Of a stretch of DNA of 64,000 nucleotides, positions 8,826-18,300 are shown piece by piece. This stretch comes from Paenibacillus tianmuensis (GTDB lineage Bacteria > Bacillota > Bacilli > Paenibacillales > NBRC-103111): contig NZ_FMTT01000001.1 of assembly GCF_900100345.1 (NCBI RefSeq), positions 186,001-250,000 on the forward strand. The letters are read 5' to 3'. Position 1 is the first letter of the stretch, and each line of letters begins with the position of its first letter. The position numbers were made by a program, and so were the translations under genes. Under the pieces are notes generated by a model. That model was not told the DNA's origin and did no database searches. It saw nothing but the letters and a program-made list of their open reading frames with translations.

Positions 8826-10688
8826 ATGAAATTTTTAACGGCTTGCTTCACCCTGTCGATCGCGTCGCTCCTGTTGCTGCCGGCCGTAGGCTTGGCTGCC
8901 GCTCCGTCCAAGTCATCTACGCCGAAGTCGTCTAAGCCGCCCGCACCGCCAATTCAGTTGGTTTTAAACGGAAAAAAACTCGCACCGGAAGTTGCTCCGC
9001 GCAACGTGGGCGGGAGTGTGATCGTGCCCGTTCGTATCATTGTGGAAGAGCTCGGCTCCAAGGTTACATGGGACGAGAAGCAGCGAAAGGTTACGGTAGT
9101 TAAAGACGAAACCAATATACAGTTGTTTATTGACAAAAAGAATGCAACGGCAGGAGGAAAACCGTTTCAGCTTGAGGCGGCGCCTACGATCATCGAAGGG
9201 AGTACGATGCTGCCTGTACGATTCGTAAGCGAGCAGCTAGGGGTAAAAGTATCATGGGACGAACGCAACCAGTCGGTTAATTTGTCCACGCCGGAAAAGG
9301 GCAAAGACGATAAAACGCCTTCGAAAACGGAGAAGCCCGGCGCAAAAGAACCCGGCAGCGGAACAGCCGACGGCAAGCCCGCTTCCTCGTTAGAGCCGGA
9401 CAATACGGTGAAAGCAGGAGATAAACCTGACAGCGGAAAGAACGCTGGAAAGGAAAACGGCGCTTCGCCGTTACCGGGAGGCACCTCGCCAGCGGGGGGG
9501 ACATCGCCGGGGAAAAGCAGTTCCGGGCAACTGTTGGCCTGCGTCCCCGCTGCTGGGGGCACGCAGTCGACTAGCGGGGGCACATCAGCAGCCGGAGGCA
9601 GCCAACAGGCCGCGAACGTCGGTGCGCAAACGGCTATCGATGGCAAACAGCCGGCAAACGGTAGCACGCAAACGTTGTCCGGCGGCGCTCAAGTCTCAAA
9701 CGGAGCGGAACAGCCGGGAAGCGGGGCCCAGCAGACAACGAGCGGGACGCAGCCGCCGATCACGGGCAAGCAGGAAACGGCTGGCGACAAAAAAGTGACG
9801 AACGGCGTGGTTACCGTACAGGCTATTTCGCTGCAAGGTGATACGTTGACGATCAAAACGTCGGATTGCGCCAGAAAGCCGAGCATGTTCCGTTTGGCCA
9901 ATCCGGACCGGGTCGTCCTCGACCTGCCTAATGCGCAGCTTGACCCGGCGCTCATGGCCAAGCTCAACCCGCAAGGCGAAGGAACCTTGCCGGATAAGAG
10001 CGAATTTGTCACACAAATTCGTTATTCGCTATTTTCAAAAGAAGCATCTATCGTTAGAATAGTATTAGATTTGCCGCAGAAGGGGGAGTTTCGCTTGGCC
10101 TCCGTGCAGCAAAATGGGGAAATTACCGGGAAAATATCTTTCGGTAAAACCCGCTACCGGGTCTTCATCGACCCCGGACATGGCGGCAAGGATAACGGCG
10201 CCAGCTCGCTGAATAAGCGACACGAGAAAGATTTTGTCCTGTCGCTTGGCCAAAAAGTGGCGGCACTGCTGGAGAAAGAACCGAAGATCGAAGTGACGAT
10301 GACCCGCTCGGACGATACGTTCATCGAACTGGAAGAACGCCCGAACCTTGCGAATAACGTCGACGCTGATTTGTTCGTCTCGATTCATGCCAATTCCGCA
10401 GGAAAAGAAACCGTTGGCGGGACCGAAACGTATTATTGGACGGAGCAAAGTCTCGATTTTGCCAAGCTGATGCATAAGTATTTGGTTGAGGCTACCGGTT
10501 TTTCGGACCGCAAAGTAAAGCAGGAACGTTTTGTTGTTATTAAGAACTCAACGATGCCGGCCGTATTGCTGGAGATCGGCTTCTTGACGAATCAATCGGA
10601 AGAGGAACTGATGTATCAGGATGCTTTTCAAAGCAAGGTCGCCGCATCCATCGTGACTGCCATCAAGAAGCAGTTGAATCTTGAGTAA
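8826..10688 (+). CDS. Exported N-acetylmuramoyl-L-alanine amidase with stalk, linker and AMIN domains
   Basis: 620 aa secreted peptidoglycan hydrolase that cuts the MurNAc-L-Ala bond. Order: signal peptide (1-24), copper-amine-oxidase N-terminal (stalk) domain (about 45-150, with VPVRIIVEELGSKVTWDE and LPVRFVSEQLGVKVSWDE repeats), a Gly/Ser/Thr/Ala-rich low-complexity linker (about 155-330), an AMIN wall-targeting domain (NPDRVVLDLPNAQ), and a C-terminal amidase_3 domain. Zinc and catalytic motifs are FIDPGHGGKDNGA, LFVSIHANSA and VLLEIGFLTN. Followed by a GerMN lipoprotein gene after 13 bases, an operon suggesting a role in wall remodelling, cell separation or sporulation. Confidence 0.93.
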   Translation: MKFLTACFTLSIASLLLLPAVGLAAAPSKSSTPKSSKPPAPPIQLVLNGKKLAPEVAPRNVGGSVIVPVRIIVEELGSKVTWDEKQRKVTVVKDETNIQLFIDKKNATAGGKPFQLEAAPTIIEGSTMLPVRFVSEQLGVKVSWDERNQSVNLSTPEKGKDDKTPSKTEKPGAKEPGSGTADGKPASSLEPDNTVKAGDKPDSGKNAGKENGASPLPGGTSPAGGTSPGKSSSGQLLACVPAAGGTQSTSGGTSAAGGSQQAANVGAQTAIDGKQPANGSTQTLSGGAQVSNGAEQPGSGAQQTTSGTQPPITGKQETAGDKKVTNGVVTVQAISLQGDTLTIKTSDCARKPSMFRLANPDRVVLDLPNAQLDPALMAKLNPQGEGTLPDKSEFVTQIRYSLFSKEASIVRIVLDLPQKGEFRLASVQQNGEITGKISFGKTRYRVFIDPGHGGKDNGASSLNKRHEKDFVLSLGQKVAALLEKEPKIEVTMTRSDDTFIELEERPNLANNVDADLFVSIHANSAGKETVGGTETYYWTEQSLDFAKLMHKYLVEATGFSDRKVKQERFVVIKNSTMPAVLLEIGFLTNQSEEELMYQDAFQSKVAASIVTAIKKQLNLE

Positions 10689-10701
10689 GGAGTGGGTGAC
10701 G

Positions 10702-11301
10702 ATGCATAAGACATGGCAAAAAGGAATGGCTACTGCAGCAATCGCGGCCCTGCTGCTGGCAGGCTGCGGAACGAGCAAAGCGCCGTTACAAGGCATGGCA
10801 GAACCACCGTCCTCCAAGAGCGGAGAAGCTGCGCAGCCCGGGACGGGGGGAGACAAAACGATCACTCCGCCGGAGACGTCGGCCCCGAAGCCGGACCCGG
10901 AAAAAAAGGAGTTAAAGATCAAAACGTATTACAGCGATGCTCAGCTTGAGAAACTGGTTCAAAAAGATGTGACGATCAATATCAAGCAAGATCAGGACAA
11001 ATATCTGGCGGCGCTTAACCAGTTGAAGAAAAGCCCTGACGGCAATACCATTCCTTTATTTAAAGGGTTTACGTACAAAAGCGTCGGGTTGAAAGACGGC
11101 CAGCTGAATCTGGACGTGTCCATTGCGGATGAAGGAAGGCTGGGTTCCGGCGGGGAAGGAATGCTGTTGGATGCTCTGCAAAAGACGATGTTCCAGTTTT
11201 CCGAAATCAAATCCATTGAAGTGCTGGTTGACGGAAAGCAGGTCGAAAGCTTGATGGGACATATGGATCTGCCGCATCCGATCAAACGGAGCAAAAGTTA
11301 A
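10702..11301 (+). CDS. GerMN-domain lipoprotein
   Basis: 199 aa predicted lipoprotein: signal with lipobox LLAGC (cysteine near residue 21), a Pro/Ser/Gly-rich spacer, then one GerMN (Germane) domain from about residue 75 (KIKTYYSDAQLEKLV, KGFTYKSVGLKDGQLNLDVS, SEIKSIEVLVDGKQV). GerM of Bacillus has two such domains and takes part in sporulation; this has one and follows an amidase, so a wall-associated function is likely. The ATG at 10702 with AAGGAG (10686-10691) is preferred over an earlier TTG at 10681. Confidence 0.85.
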   Translation: MHKTWQKGMATAAIAALLLAGCGTSKAPLQGMAEPPSSKSGEAAQPGTGGDKTITPPETSAPKPDPEKKELKIKTYYSDAQLEKLVQKDVTINIKQDQDKYLAALNQLKKSPDGNTIPLFKGFTYKSVGLKDGQLNLDVSIADEGRLGSGGEGMLLDALQKTMFQFSEIKSIEVLVDGKQVESLMGHMDLPHPIKRSKS

Positions 11302-11347
11302 ACGTACATCATGAACTGACATAAGTCGATCGAGAGGAGCAATTTTC

Positions 11348-14107
11348 ATGAAAAGCATCAATTCAAGACAAGCACGCAGACTGGCGGCAGCCGTTTTGGC
11401 GCTGTCGCTGGCGTTCGGAAGTCCGGTCTTCGCCGCCGCGGCTGAAACCAAAAGCAATACTTCGACGCGAAACTCCGTAAATACACAGCGCTTTACCGAC
11501 GTCGGGGACCAGCACTGGGCGGTCAAGCATGTCGCCAAACTGGCTTCTCTCGGGGTGATTGAGGGATATGAAAAAGGGGAATATCGACCGGAAAATTCCG
11601 TATCTCAGCAGGAAGTCATCGTGATGGCGCTGCGGTTTATGGGGCTCGAATCGGAAGTAATGAGGAGCAAGGCGGGAACGGCGCTGCCTTTTAGTGTAGA
11701 TAATTTCTTCAAGCCGTATGTTGCTTATGCGATCGATCGCGGCTTAATTAATATTCAAGAGGAAACAGCAAACGGCACGAACGCCAAAACGGCTTGGGGA
11801 GCTAAGGAAGCGTCCCGCGAATGGGTGGCCAAGCTGGTCATCCGCGCCATTGGCAAACAGGATCTGGTCAATCAGCAGACGCAATCTTCTTCATCATTTA
11901 CGGACAGCAAGGATTTCTCGTCGTGGGCGGCCGGTTATATCAACGCGGCGGTATCGCTTAAGATCGTACAAGGCTTTGAGGATAACAGCTTTAAGCCGAA
12001 GAATAAGGTTACCCGCGCCCAAATGGCGACGTTCCTAAGCCGTGCGGATAAAGAATCGAGTTCCCGCTCCTCCCGGGTCGTTACCGGGTATGTGATGGAG
12101 CTGAAGGACCGCAAAATCAGCCTGATGAATGACAATGGGCAAACGACGGAATATACGCTTTCTTCCGATACGGCCCTCTATAACGGCAAAGATGACAGCC
12201 GGATTTCACTGTCCAACATTAAGCTCACAAACGAAGTGTACCTGGTGCAAAATCAAGGTGCGGCACTGTACATAGAACTCACCAACGAGCAACAGAAAAT
12301 GGAAACTTATGAAGGAACGCTGACGGAAGTATTCACCGACCGGATGATAGCCTCGATTCAGCGGAACGGAAAGAGCGAGCTCTATGATTTGTTCTCGACC
12401 GTCACGGTGACGGATAAAGACGGCCGCGGCTTGAGCTTGAGCTCTTTAACGCCGGGGAGCATCGTCGAATTGAAGCGGAATACGCTGCTCAAAGAGTCGA
12501 AAATCTCGCAAATCGTACTTAAGCAGACGCCTCTCAGCAAATCGTCTGAAGGTACGGTGCTTAGTCTCAATAAAGAACAAAACCAAGTGACGTTCCTGGA
12601 GCAGGGGACTGGGCTGAACGAATCGTTCGCACTTACAACGCGTACGGTCGTGAAGCTGCAGGACGGCTCGATGGCCGACCTCTCGAAGCTGCGCGTCGGC
12701 GATGCCGTCAGCTACGAGGTGAAAGCGAACGAGCTTCAAATCGTTACCATCAAAAAGCCGGCGGATTTCAGCCAATCCGTTGAAGGAACGATGGCAAGCT
12801 TAAGCAGCGACAAACGGATCTTGACGATTAATAAAGCAGGCGGCTCGCTCGGCGCTTATCATATCGCGGACAATGCGATAATTTCGATTGACGGATTGAC
12901 GAACCCGAGTCTGTTCGACATCGAAGCCGGGGATCAATTGAAGATGGATCTGATCAACGATAAAATCGTTAAAGTTTCCGTTACCAGCCGTTCGGCCAAG
13001 CAATTCATCTACGCTGAGATCCTTAGTTATGACGCCAATTCCAAAGTGGTGACGATTAAAACCGAGAGTGACGGGGTTGGGGCATACCGGCTGACGGACA
13101 ATACGAACATCCGCTATATGGGAGGTCCGATACAGCAATCCAACTTCCAGAGCTCGTTCGTAGGCAGCGGCAACGGCAACGACAGAAAAAGAGTGGACTT
13201 GAAGGTCTCCAAAGATAAAATCGTTCAGATTGAAACGACGATGAATGTGGAAGGCACGATCGCTCAAATCAATACGAGCAATATTACAAACGACTTGACT
13301 ATTCGTACCGCCGGAGGGCAGAACATAACGTTCAAAGTCAATTACGGCGCGCCTGTGGAAATGTTTAACAAAACGAACGGCACCATTTCGGACCTGAAAG
13401 TCGGCGATGCGATCCGTGTAACGCTCACAGGGAATCAGGATATCGTAACAAACCTGATGGCTAAGAAAACAGGCGTGTACAAGGTATTGGTCACCAATCC
13501 TAGCACGAACCAAGTTACCGCCAAGGATGAGACAGGCTCACAGTTGACGTTCAAAGTCGAGAACAACGATCAAATTATTAACCCGGGCAAGCAATCCCGC
13601 GCCTTCTCGGATATTTTGATAGACGAGTACGTCAAAGCCAGCTTTAGCGGTACCAAGCTCGACAATCTTCAATTGCTGAATTCGATTCGAGGCAAAGTAA
13701 CGAATGTGGACGTAGCGGCGGGTACGTTGACCATTCAGGACTTCCAAGGCAACATCCAGGTGATCACGGTCGGCCAGCAGTTCACAATCAGGCAAAATGC
13801 CAATACGTCCGCAGCGTTGAATACGATCAAGCAAAATGACCGGGTGGAAATTATCCGGGACGCGAAAGACAAAGCGATTATTCAAGTGGCGACCGCGACC
13901 AAGCGGACGGTATCCTCTTACGATACGGTGCTGAATCAATTGCTTCTGAAGCCGACGACGAATAACGATAAGACGTCATACAATTTATTTGCTAAAGCGT
14001 ATTTACACAAAGGCACGCAAACGGTTGCCCCAAGTACGTTTATGGAGAACGAAGAAGTGATGGTTTACGTGATCGACGATAAAATTTTCGAAATTGAAAA
14101 GCCCTGA
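11348..14107 (+). CDS. Large S-layer homology (SLH) domain surface protein
   Basis: 919 aa exported protein. A signal peptide (1-30, ending near FAAAAE) is followed by three SLH modules: FTDVGDQHWAVKHVAKLASLG, a diverged second around residues 115-175, and FTDSKDFSSWAAGYINAAVS. SLH domains bind pyruvylated wall polymer. The remaining 670 residues form a series of beta-rich repeats of about 70-80 residues, each with a pattern like EGTL..V..DR.. and ..DLKVGDAI.V (for example RVGDAVSYEV, EAGDQLKMDL, KVGDAIRVTL). No enzyme motif was seen. GAGAGGAG precedes the ATG. Likely structural or adhesive. Confidence 0.9.
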   Translation: MKSINSRQARRLAAAVLALSLAFGSPVFAAAAETKSNTSTRNSVNTQRFTDVGDQHWAVKHVAKLASLGVIEGYEKGEYRPENSVSQQEVIVMALRFMGLESEVMRSKAGTALPFSVDNFFKPYVAYAIDRGLINIQEETANGTNAKTAWGAKEASREWVAKLVIRAIGKQDLVNQQTQSSSSFTDSKDFSSWAAGYINAAVSLKIVQGFEDNSFKPKNKVTRAQMATFLSRADKESSSRSSRVVTGYVMELKDRKISLMNDNGQTTEYTLSSDTALYNGKDDSRISLSNIKLTNEVYLVQNQGAALYIELTNEQQKMETYEGTLTEVFTDRMIASIQRNGKSELYDLFSTVTVTDKDGRGLSLSSLTPGSIVELKRNTLLKESKISQIVLKQTPLSKSSEGTVLSLNKEQNQVTFLEQGTGLNESFALTTRTVVKLQDGSMADLSKLRVGDAVSYEVKANELQIVTIKKPADFSQSVEGTMASLSSDKRILTINKAGGSLGAYHIADNAIISIDGLTNPSLFDIEAGDQLKMDLINDKIVKVSVTSRSAKQFIYAEILSYDANSKVVTIKTESDGVGAYRLTDNTNIRYMGGPIQQSNFQSSFVGSGNGNDRKRVDLKVSKDKIVQIETTMNVEGTIAQINTSNITNDLTIRTAGGQNITFKVNYGAPVEMFNKTNGTISDLKVGDAIRVTLTGNQDIVTNLMAKKTGVYKVLVTNPSTNQVTAKDETGSQLTFKVENNDQIINPGKQSRAFSDILIDEYVKASFSGTKLDNLQLLNSIRGKVTNVDVAAGTLTIQDFQGNIQVITVGQQFTIRQNANTSAALNTIKQNDRVEIIRDAKDKAIIQVATATKRTVSSYDTVLNQLLLKPTTNNDKTSYNLFAKAYLHKGTQTVAPSTFMENEEVMVYVIDDKIFEIEKP

Positions 14108-14139
14108 TCGGTTTATTTGAAACTTTTATCCGCTTTGAG

Positions 14140-14183
14140 CCGTCTGTGTAGTGAGAACTTCTTGCTGCATAGGCGGTTTTTTT
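14140..14183 (+). terminator. Intrinsic terminator after the SLH protein gene
   Basis: CCGTCT/AGGCGG and TGTAG/CTGCA pair (with G-U pairs) around a central loop and are followed by TTTTTTT. Confidence 0.8.
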
Positions 14184-14277
14184 CGTAAAAAGTTCGCATT
14201 TTGTCGGCATTAGTCATTGATTCGCCTGCCGCGTTTCGGTAAACTGTAAGAAACAGGCGAAAGAAAGGACAGGGAGC

Positions 14278-14985
14278 ATGAATCAGACGCAAGCGAGAAC
14301 CATACTGGATACGATTGCCGAGATGTTCCCGGATGCCCATTGCGAGCTTAACCACTCGAATGCTTTCGAGCTGACGATCGCCGTCCTGTTGTCGGCCCAA
14401 TGTACGGACGAGACGGTCAACAAAGTTACCACCACATTGTTTCAAAAGTACAAGAGGCCGGAAGACTATTTGGCCGTGCCGCTCGAAGAGCTGGAGCAGG
14501 ATATTCGGCGGATCGGTTTGTTCCGGAACAAAGCCAAGAACATTCAGGCTTTGTGCGCAATGCTTTTGGACAAGTATAACGGGGAAGTTCCCCGTGAACA
14601 CGAGAAGCTGGTGGAATTGCCGGGCGTCGGACGAAAAACGGCGAACGTCGTCGTTTCCAATGCCTTTGACGTGCCTGCTATAGCCGTCGATACGCATGTG
14701 GAACGAGTATCCAAGCGGCTCGGGCTTGCCGGGGTTAACGATTCGGTGCTTGAAGTGGAAAAAAAGCTGATGAAACGGGTGCCGCGCGAAGAGTGGACGC
14801 AGACGCATCACCGGCTCATTTTTTTTGGACGCTATCACTGTAAAGCGCAAAACCCCAAATGCGAGGTTTGCCCGCTGATCGATCTTTGCCGAGAAGGTAA
14901 AAAACGAATGAAATCGAACTCGAATAGGAAGCCTATACCAAAAGCGAAAGCAGCTGTCAAAGCTGCAAAAACTAAAGAAGCGTAA
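14278..14985 (+). CDS. nth: Endonuclease III (DNA glycosylase/AP lyase)
   Basis: 235 aa base-excision repair enzyme removing oxidised pyrimidines. The helix-hairpin-helix LPGVGRKTANVV contains catalytic Lys120, and VDTHVERV contains Asp138, the same positions as in E. coli Nth. The 4Fe-4S cysteines are C188, C195, C198 and C204 (C-X6-C-X2-C-X5-C). The C-terminus extends about 25 residues past the cluster as a Lys/Ala-rich tail, longer than usual and possibly DNA-binding. Identity is firm. Confidence 0.97.
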   Translation: MNQTQARTILDTIAEMFPDAHCELNHSNAFELTIAVLLSAQCTDETVNKVTTTLFQKYKRPEDYLAVPLEELEQDIRRIGLFRNKAKNIQALCAMLLDKYNGEVPREHEKLVELPGVGRKTANVVVSNAFDVPAIAVDTHVERVSKRLGLAGVNDSVLEVEKKLMKRVPREEWTQTHHRLIFFGRYHCKAQNPKCEVCPLIDLCREGKKRMKSNSNRKPIPKAKAAVKAAKTKEA

Positions 14986-15006
14986 TACGAAAGGATAGGA
15001 TTAGAG

Positions 15007-15279
15007 ATGAAATGCATATCTGTCTACACCAGCGATTTTGAATTGTTTTCGGATATTTACGAGAAGGTGCTTGAGACTCCTTTGCAGGAAAACGAAGAGA
15101 AGCAGGTTGAAGGCGTCGTTGTATCGGAGTCGGGCAGCGTACCGGAAAATTATTTGAACCGCATGAAGCAGCGTCCGGAAGTTGTCGTGATGAAAGTAAA
15201 GGATAAAGACATTACGATTTTGCAGCATCGCGATGTTTTCGAAATATTTATTCCAGAGACGGAAAATATGGTACACTAA
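15007..15279 (+). CDS. Small acidic protein of unknown function
   Basis: 90 aa with no signal peptide or membrane helix. An alpha/beta pattern is visible: MKCISVYTSDFELFSDIY, then VEGVVVSESG, a central helix NYLNRMKQRP and EVVVMKVKDKDITILQHRD. I do not recognise the family. It starts 22 bases after nth and ends in its own strong terminator, so it is probably co-transcribed with nth. GGATTAGAG lies just before the ATG. Confidence 0.75.
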   Translation: MKCISVYTSDFELFSDIYEKVLETPLQENEEKQVEGVVVSESGSVPENYLNRMKQRPEVVVMKVKDKDITILQHRDVFEIFIPETENMVH

Positions 15280-15280
15280 A

Positions 15281-15303
15281 AACCGAAGCGATTCGGTTTT
15301 TTC
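15281..15303 (+). terminator. Intrinsic terminator
   Basis: AACCGAA, loop GCGA, TTCGGTT, then a T-run. Confidence 0.9.
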
Positions 15304-15378
15304 TTTTTGTTCGAAAACAAAAAGATCGATGACGAGCGCTTGCTTTTAGATAGAGGAAGAACAGGGGCAGGAGAAACG

Positions 15379-18300
15379 ATGAAAAGCGAATTGACTATAG
15401 CAGAAGCAACGTCAGTAGAGACAGGGAACGAAGAGGGGATGCTAGGCGGGACACCGCAGGATGACATGCTTGCCGCTGTTCAAGGGCTGCTCGCGAAGGT
15501 AGAGCAAAAGGGAGACGGAGAGCACGGAAAGAAGCTGCGGCAGCTGTTGGCGAAAGCGCAGAGCGAGCGGCTTTATTTGGCGTTTTGCGGGCACTTCTCG
15601 GCAGGGAAGTCGAGTCTGATCAACCGGCTGTGCGGTCATATGCTGCTGCCGTCGAGTCCGATTCCGACGAGCGCCAACATTGTGAGCATCGTGAATGGGG
15701 AAGACGGGGCACGGGTCATTTACCGCAGTGACGAGGCAGGCGATCAGGCTCAAGGAATGAGCGAGCCGCGGTCCGAAACGGTACCATTGGACGAGTTGGC
15801 GGAGCATTGCCGTAACGGTGAAGCGATTGAAACGGTGGAAATCGGTTACCCGATCCCGTTCTTGGGAGAGCATGCCGCGCTGCTGGATACGCCGGGAATC
15901 GACTCGACGGACGACGCGCACCAACTGGCGACGGAATCGGCGCTGCATTTGGCTGATGTTGTGTTTTATGTGATGGATTATAACCATGTGCAGTCGGAAA
16001 TCAATTTGGCGTTTGCGAAAAAAATGACGGAGTGGGGCAAGCCGCTCTATTTGATCGTGAACATGATCGATAAGCACCGGGAGCAGGAGCTGTCGTTCGC
16101 CGCATATCAGGAAGGCGTGCGCGAAGCGTTCGCCAGCTGGGGCGTGCGGCCGGATGGAATCGTTTATACGTCGGTAAAAGTGCCGAATCATCCGTCCAGC
16201 GAGTGGAGCAAGCTGGATGGGCTGCTCGGGCAACTGATCGAGCTGCGGCAGCCGCTCGTGCGGCTCAGCCTTGAGAAGTCGGCGCGGGCGCTGGCAGCGG
16301 CGCACGCCGAGAAGATGGCCGAGCGCAATGAGCCCGCGAAGGAAGCGCTGCGCGAGCAGCTGGCTGCCTCCGGCGAAGAGCTGGACGCCGTCCAGGCGGA
16401 GTATGCGGAGGCGCGCGCGGGGCTGGCGCGGCTGGAAGCGCTGCCGGCGGAGCTGCAGGCAGCCGTGCGCAAAGACGTGGTGGCGGTATTGGACAACGCC
16501 AACGTCATTCCTGCCGTGACGCGGGACTTCGCGCACGCGTATTTGGAAAGCCGCCGACCGGGCTTCAAGGTAGGCTGGTTTGGCGCTGCCACGAAGACGG
16601 CGACGGAACGGGAGCAGCGGCTTGCTGCGCTGTATAAAGATTTTGCGTCGCAAGTGGAGACGCAGGTGGCCAGACACGTGCAGCAGACGGTCAAAGCGAA
16701 GCTGGAAGGCCACGGACTGCCGGCCGCTGCCATTACCGAGGCGGCCGACCGGATCAACGTGGAGCTGACATCGGATTGGCTGGCCGGTCAGGTGAACGAG
16801 GCCGCGGTGTTCGGAAACGAGTATACGTTGACATACTCGAAGCAGATTGCCGCGGAAGCGAAAAGCTTGTACCGCAAGGAGGCGTACGCCGTCAGCGACG
16901 AGCTGATCGAGACGCTGGCGGCCGCCCTGCAGCCGCGCCTCGCGGCGCTGCGCGCGCAGCTCGCCGAGCTCGACGCGTGGCTCGCGGGCCTGCGCGAGCT
17001 GGAGCGCCTCGCGCAGGCCGAGGCCGCCTACGGCGCCGCGCTGCTCGCGCAGCTGCCGCCCGCGGCTGCGCCGGCGCTGCCCGCGCCCGCGGCTGCGCCC
17101 GGCTCGCCTGCGGCAGCGGCGCCCGCGCCGCAGGCCGCGGCGCCCGCCGGGCGCGAGTCACGCGAGTCCCTCGCGTGGCTCGCGCAGCGGGCGAGCCGCG
17201 GCGACGCCGATGGTGGCGCGGACGCGCTCGCAGCAGGCGGACACCGGCGGCGGCTGCACGAAGCCGCCGCACGCCTGAGCGCCGCCGCGCAGGAGCTTGC
17301 TGGCGCCGCGGCGCTGCAAAGCATCCGCCGCTCGCTCGAGGAGAAGGCGGAGCGGCTGGCGAACAACCGCTTCACGATCGCGCTCTTCGGCGCGTTCAGC
17401 GCGGGCAAATCGTCGTTCGCCAACGCGCTGATCGGCGAACGAGTACTGCCGGTATCGCCGAATCCGACGACCGCGGCGATCAACAAAATCATGCCGCCGG
17501 CCCCGGAAGAGGGCTGGCCGCACGGCACGGCCAAGGTCCGAATGAAATCGCCGGAACGGTTGGCCTCCGATGTTTTTTATTCATTGGAAGTGTTGGGCGT
17601 AGCTGTAAATTCGATGGAAAAGGCGCTGGCCGCGATTCATAAGCTGGCGGCCGATCAAGTTCCGGGCAAGGGCAAGCCGCATTACGCGTTTCTTAAAGCC
17701 GTCGAGAAAGGCTGGGCGGAGATGAGCCCTCACCTAGGGGAGGAGCTGCGCGTCACGGCCGATGAGTTCGGCCGTTATGCCGCCGACGAGGCTAAATCGT
17801 GCTTCGTCGAGCTGATCGAGCTGTACTATGCGAACCCGCTCACCGAGCAAGGCGTCGTTCTGGTCGATACGCCGGGAGCGGATTCCATTAACGCGCGTCA
17901 TACCGGCGTAGCGTTCGATTACATCAAGAACGCCGACGCGATTTTGTTCGTCACGTACTATAATCATGCGTTTTCCCATGCGGATAAAGAGTTTTTGCTG
18001 CAGCTCGGACGCGTGAAAGATAGCTTCGAGCTGGATAAAATGTTTTTCATCGTCAATGCGGCAGACCTGGCTTCCTCCGCCGAAGAGCTGGACGGGGTCG
18101 TCAAGCACGTCGAAACGAACCTGCTCCAGCATGGCATTCGGCACCCGCGGATTTATCCGCTGTCGAGCTACTATGCGCTCGAAGGGAAAATTCAAGAGGA
18201 CCGGGAAACGGTCGTGCAATCGGGCATTTTGCGCTTCGAGCGGGAGTTCGTCCGCTTTACGTTCGCGGAGCTGACCGAGATGGCTGTACGAGCGGGCGAT

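Noticed and set aside
16776-17642. Long open frames on both strands inside the dynamin linker
   Set aside because: They arise from very high GC; compositions are Arg/Ala-rich nonsense and the dynamin frame is clearly the real one.
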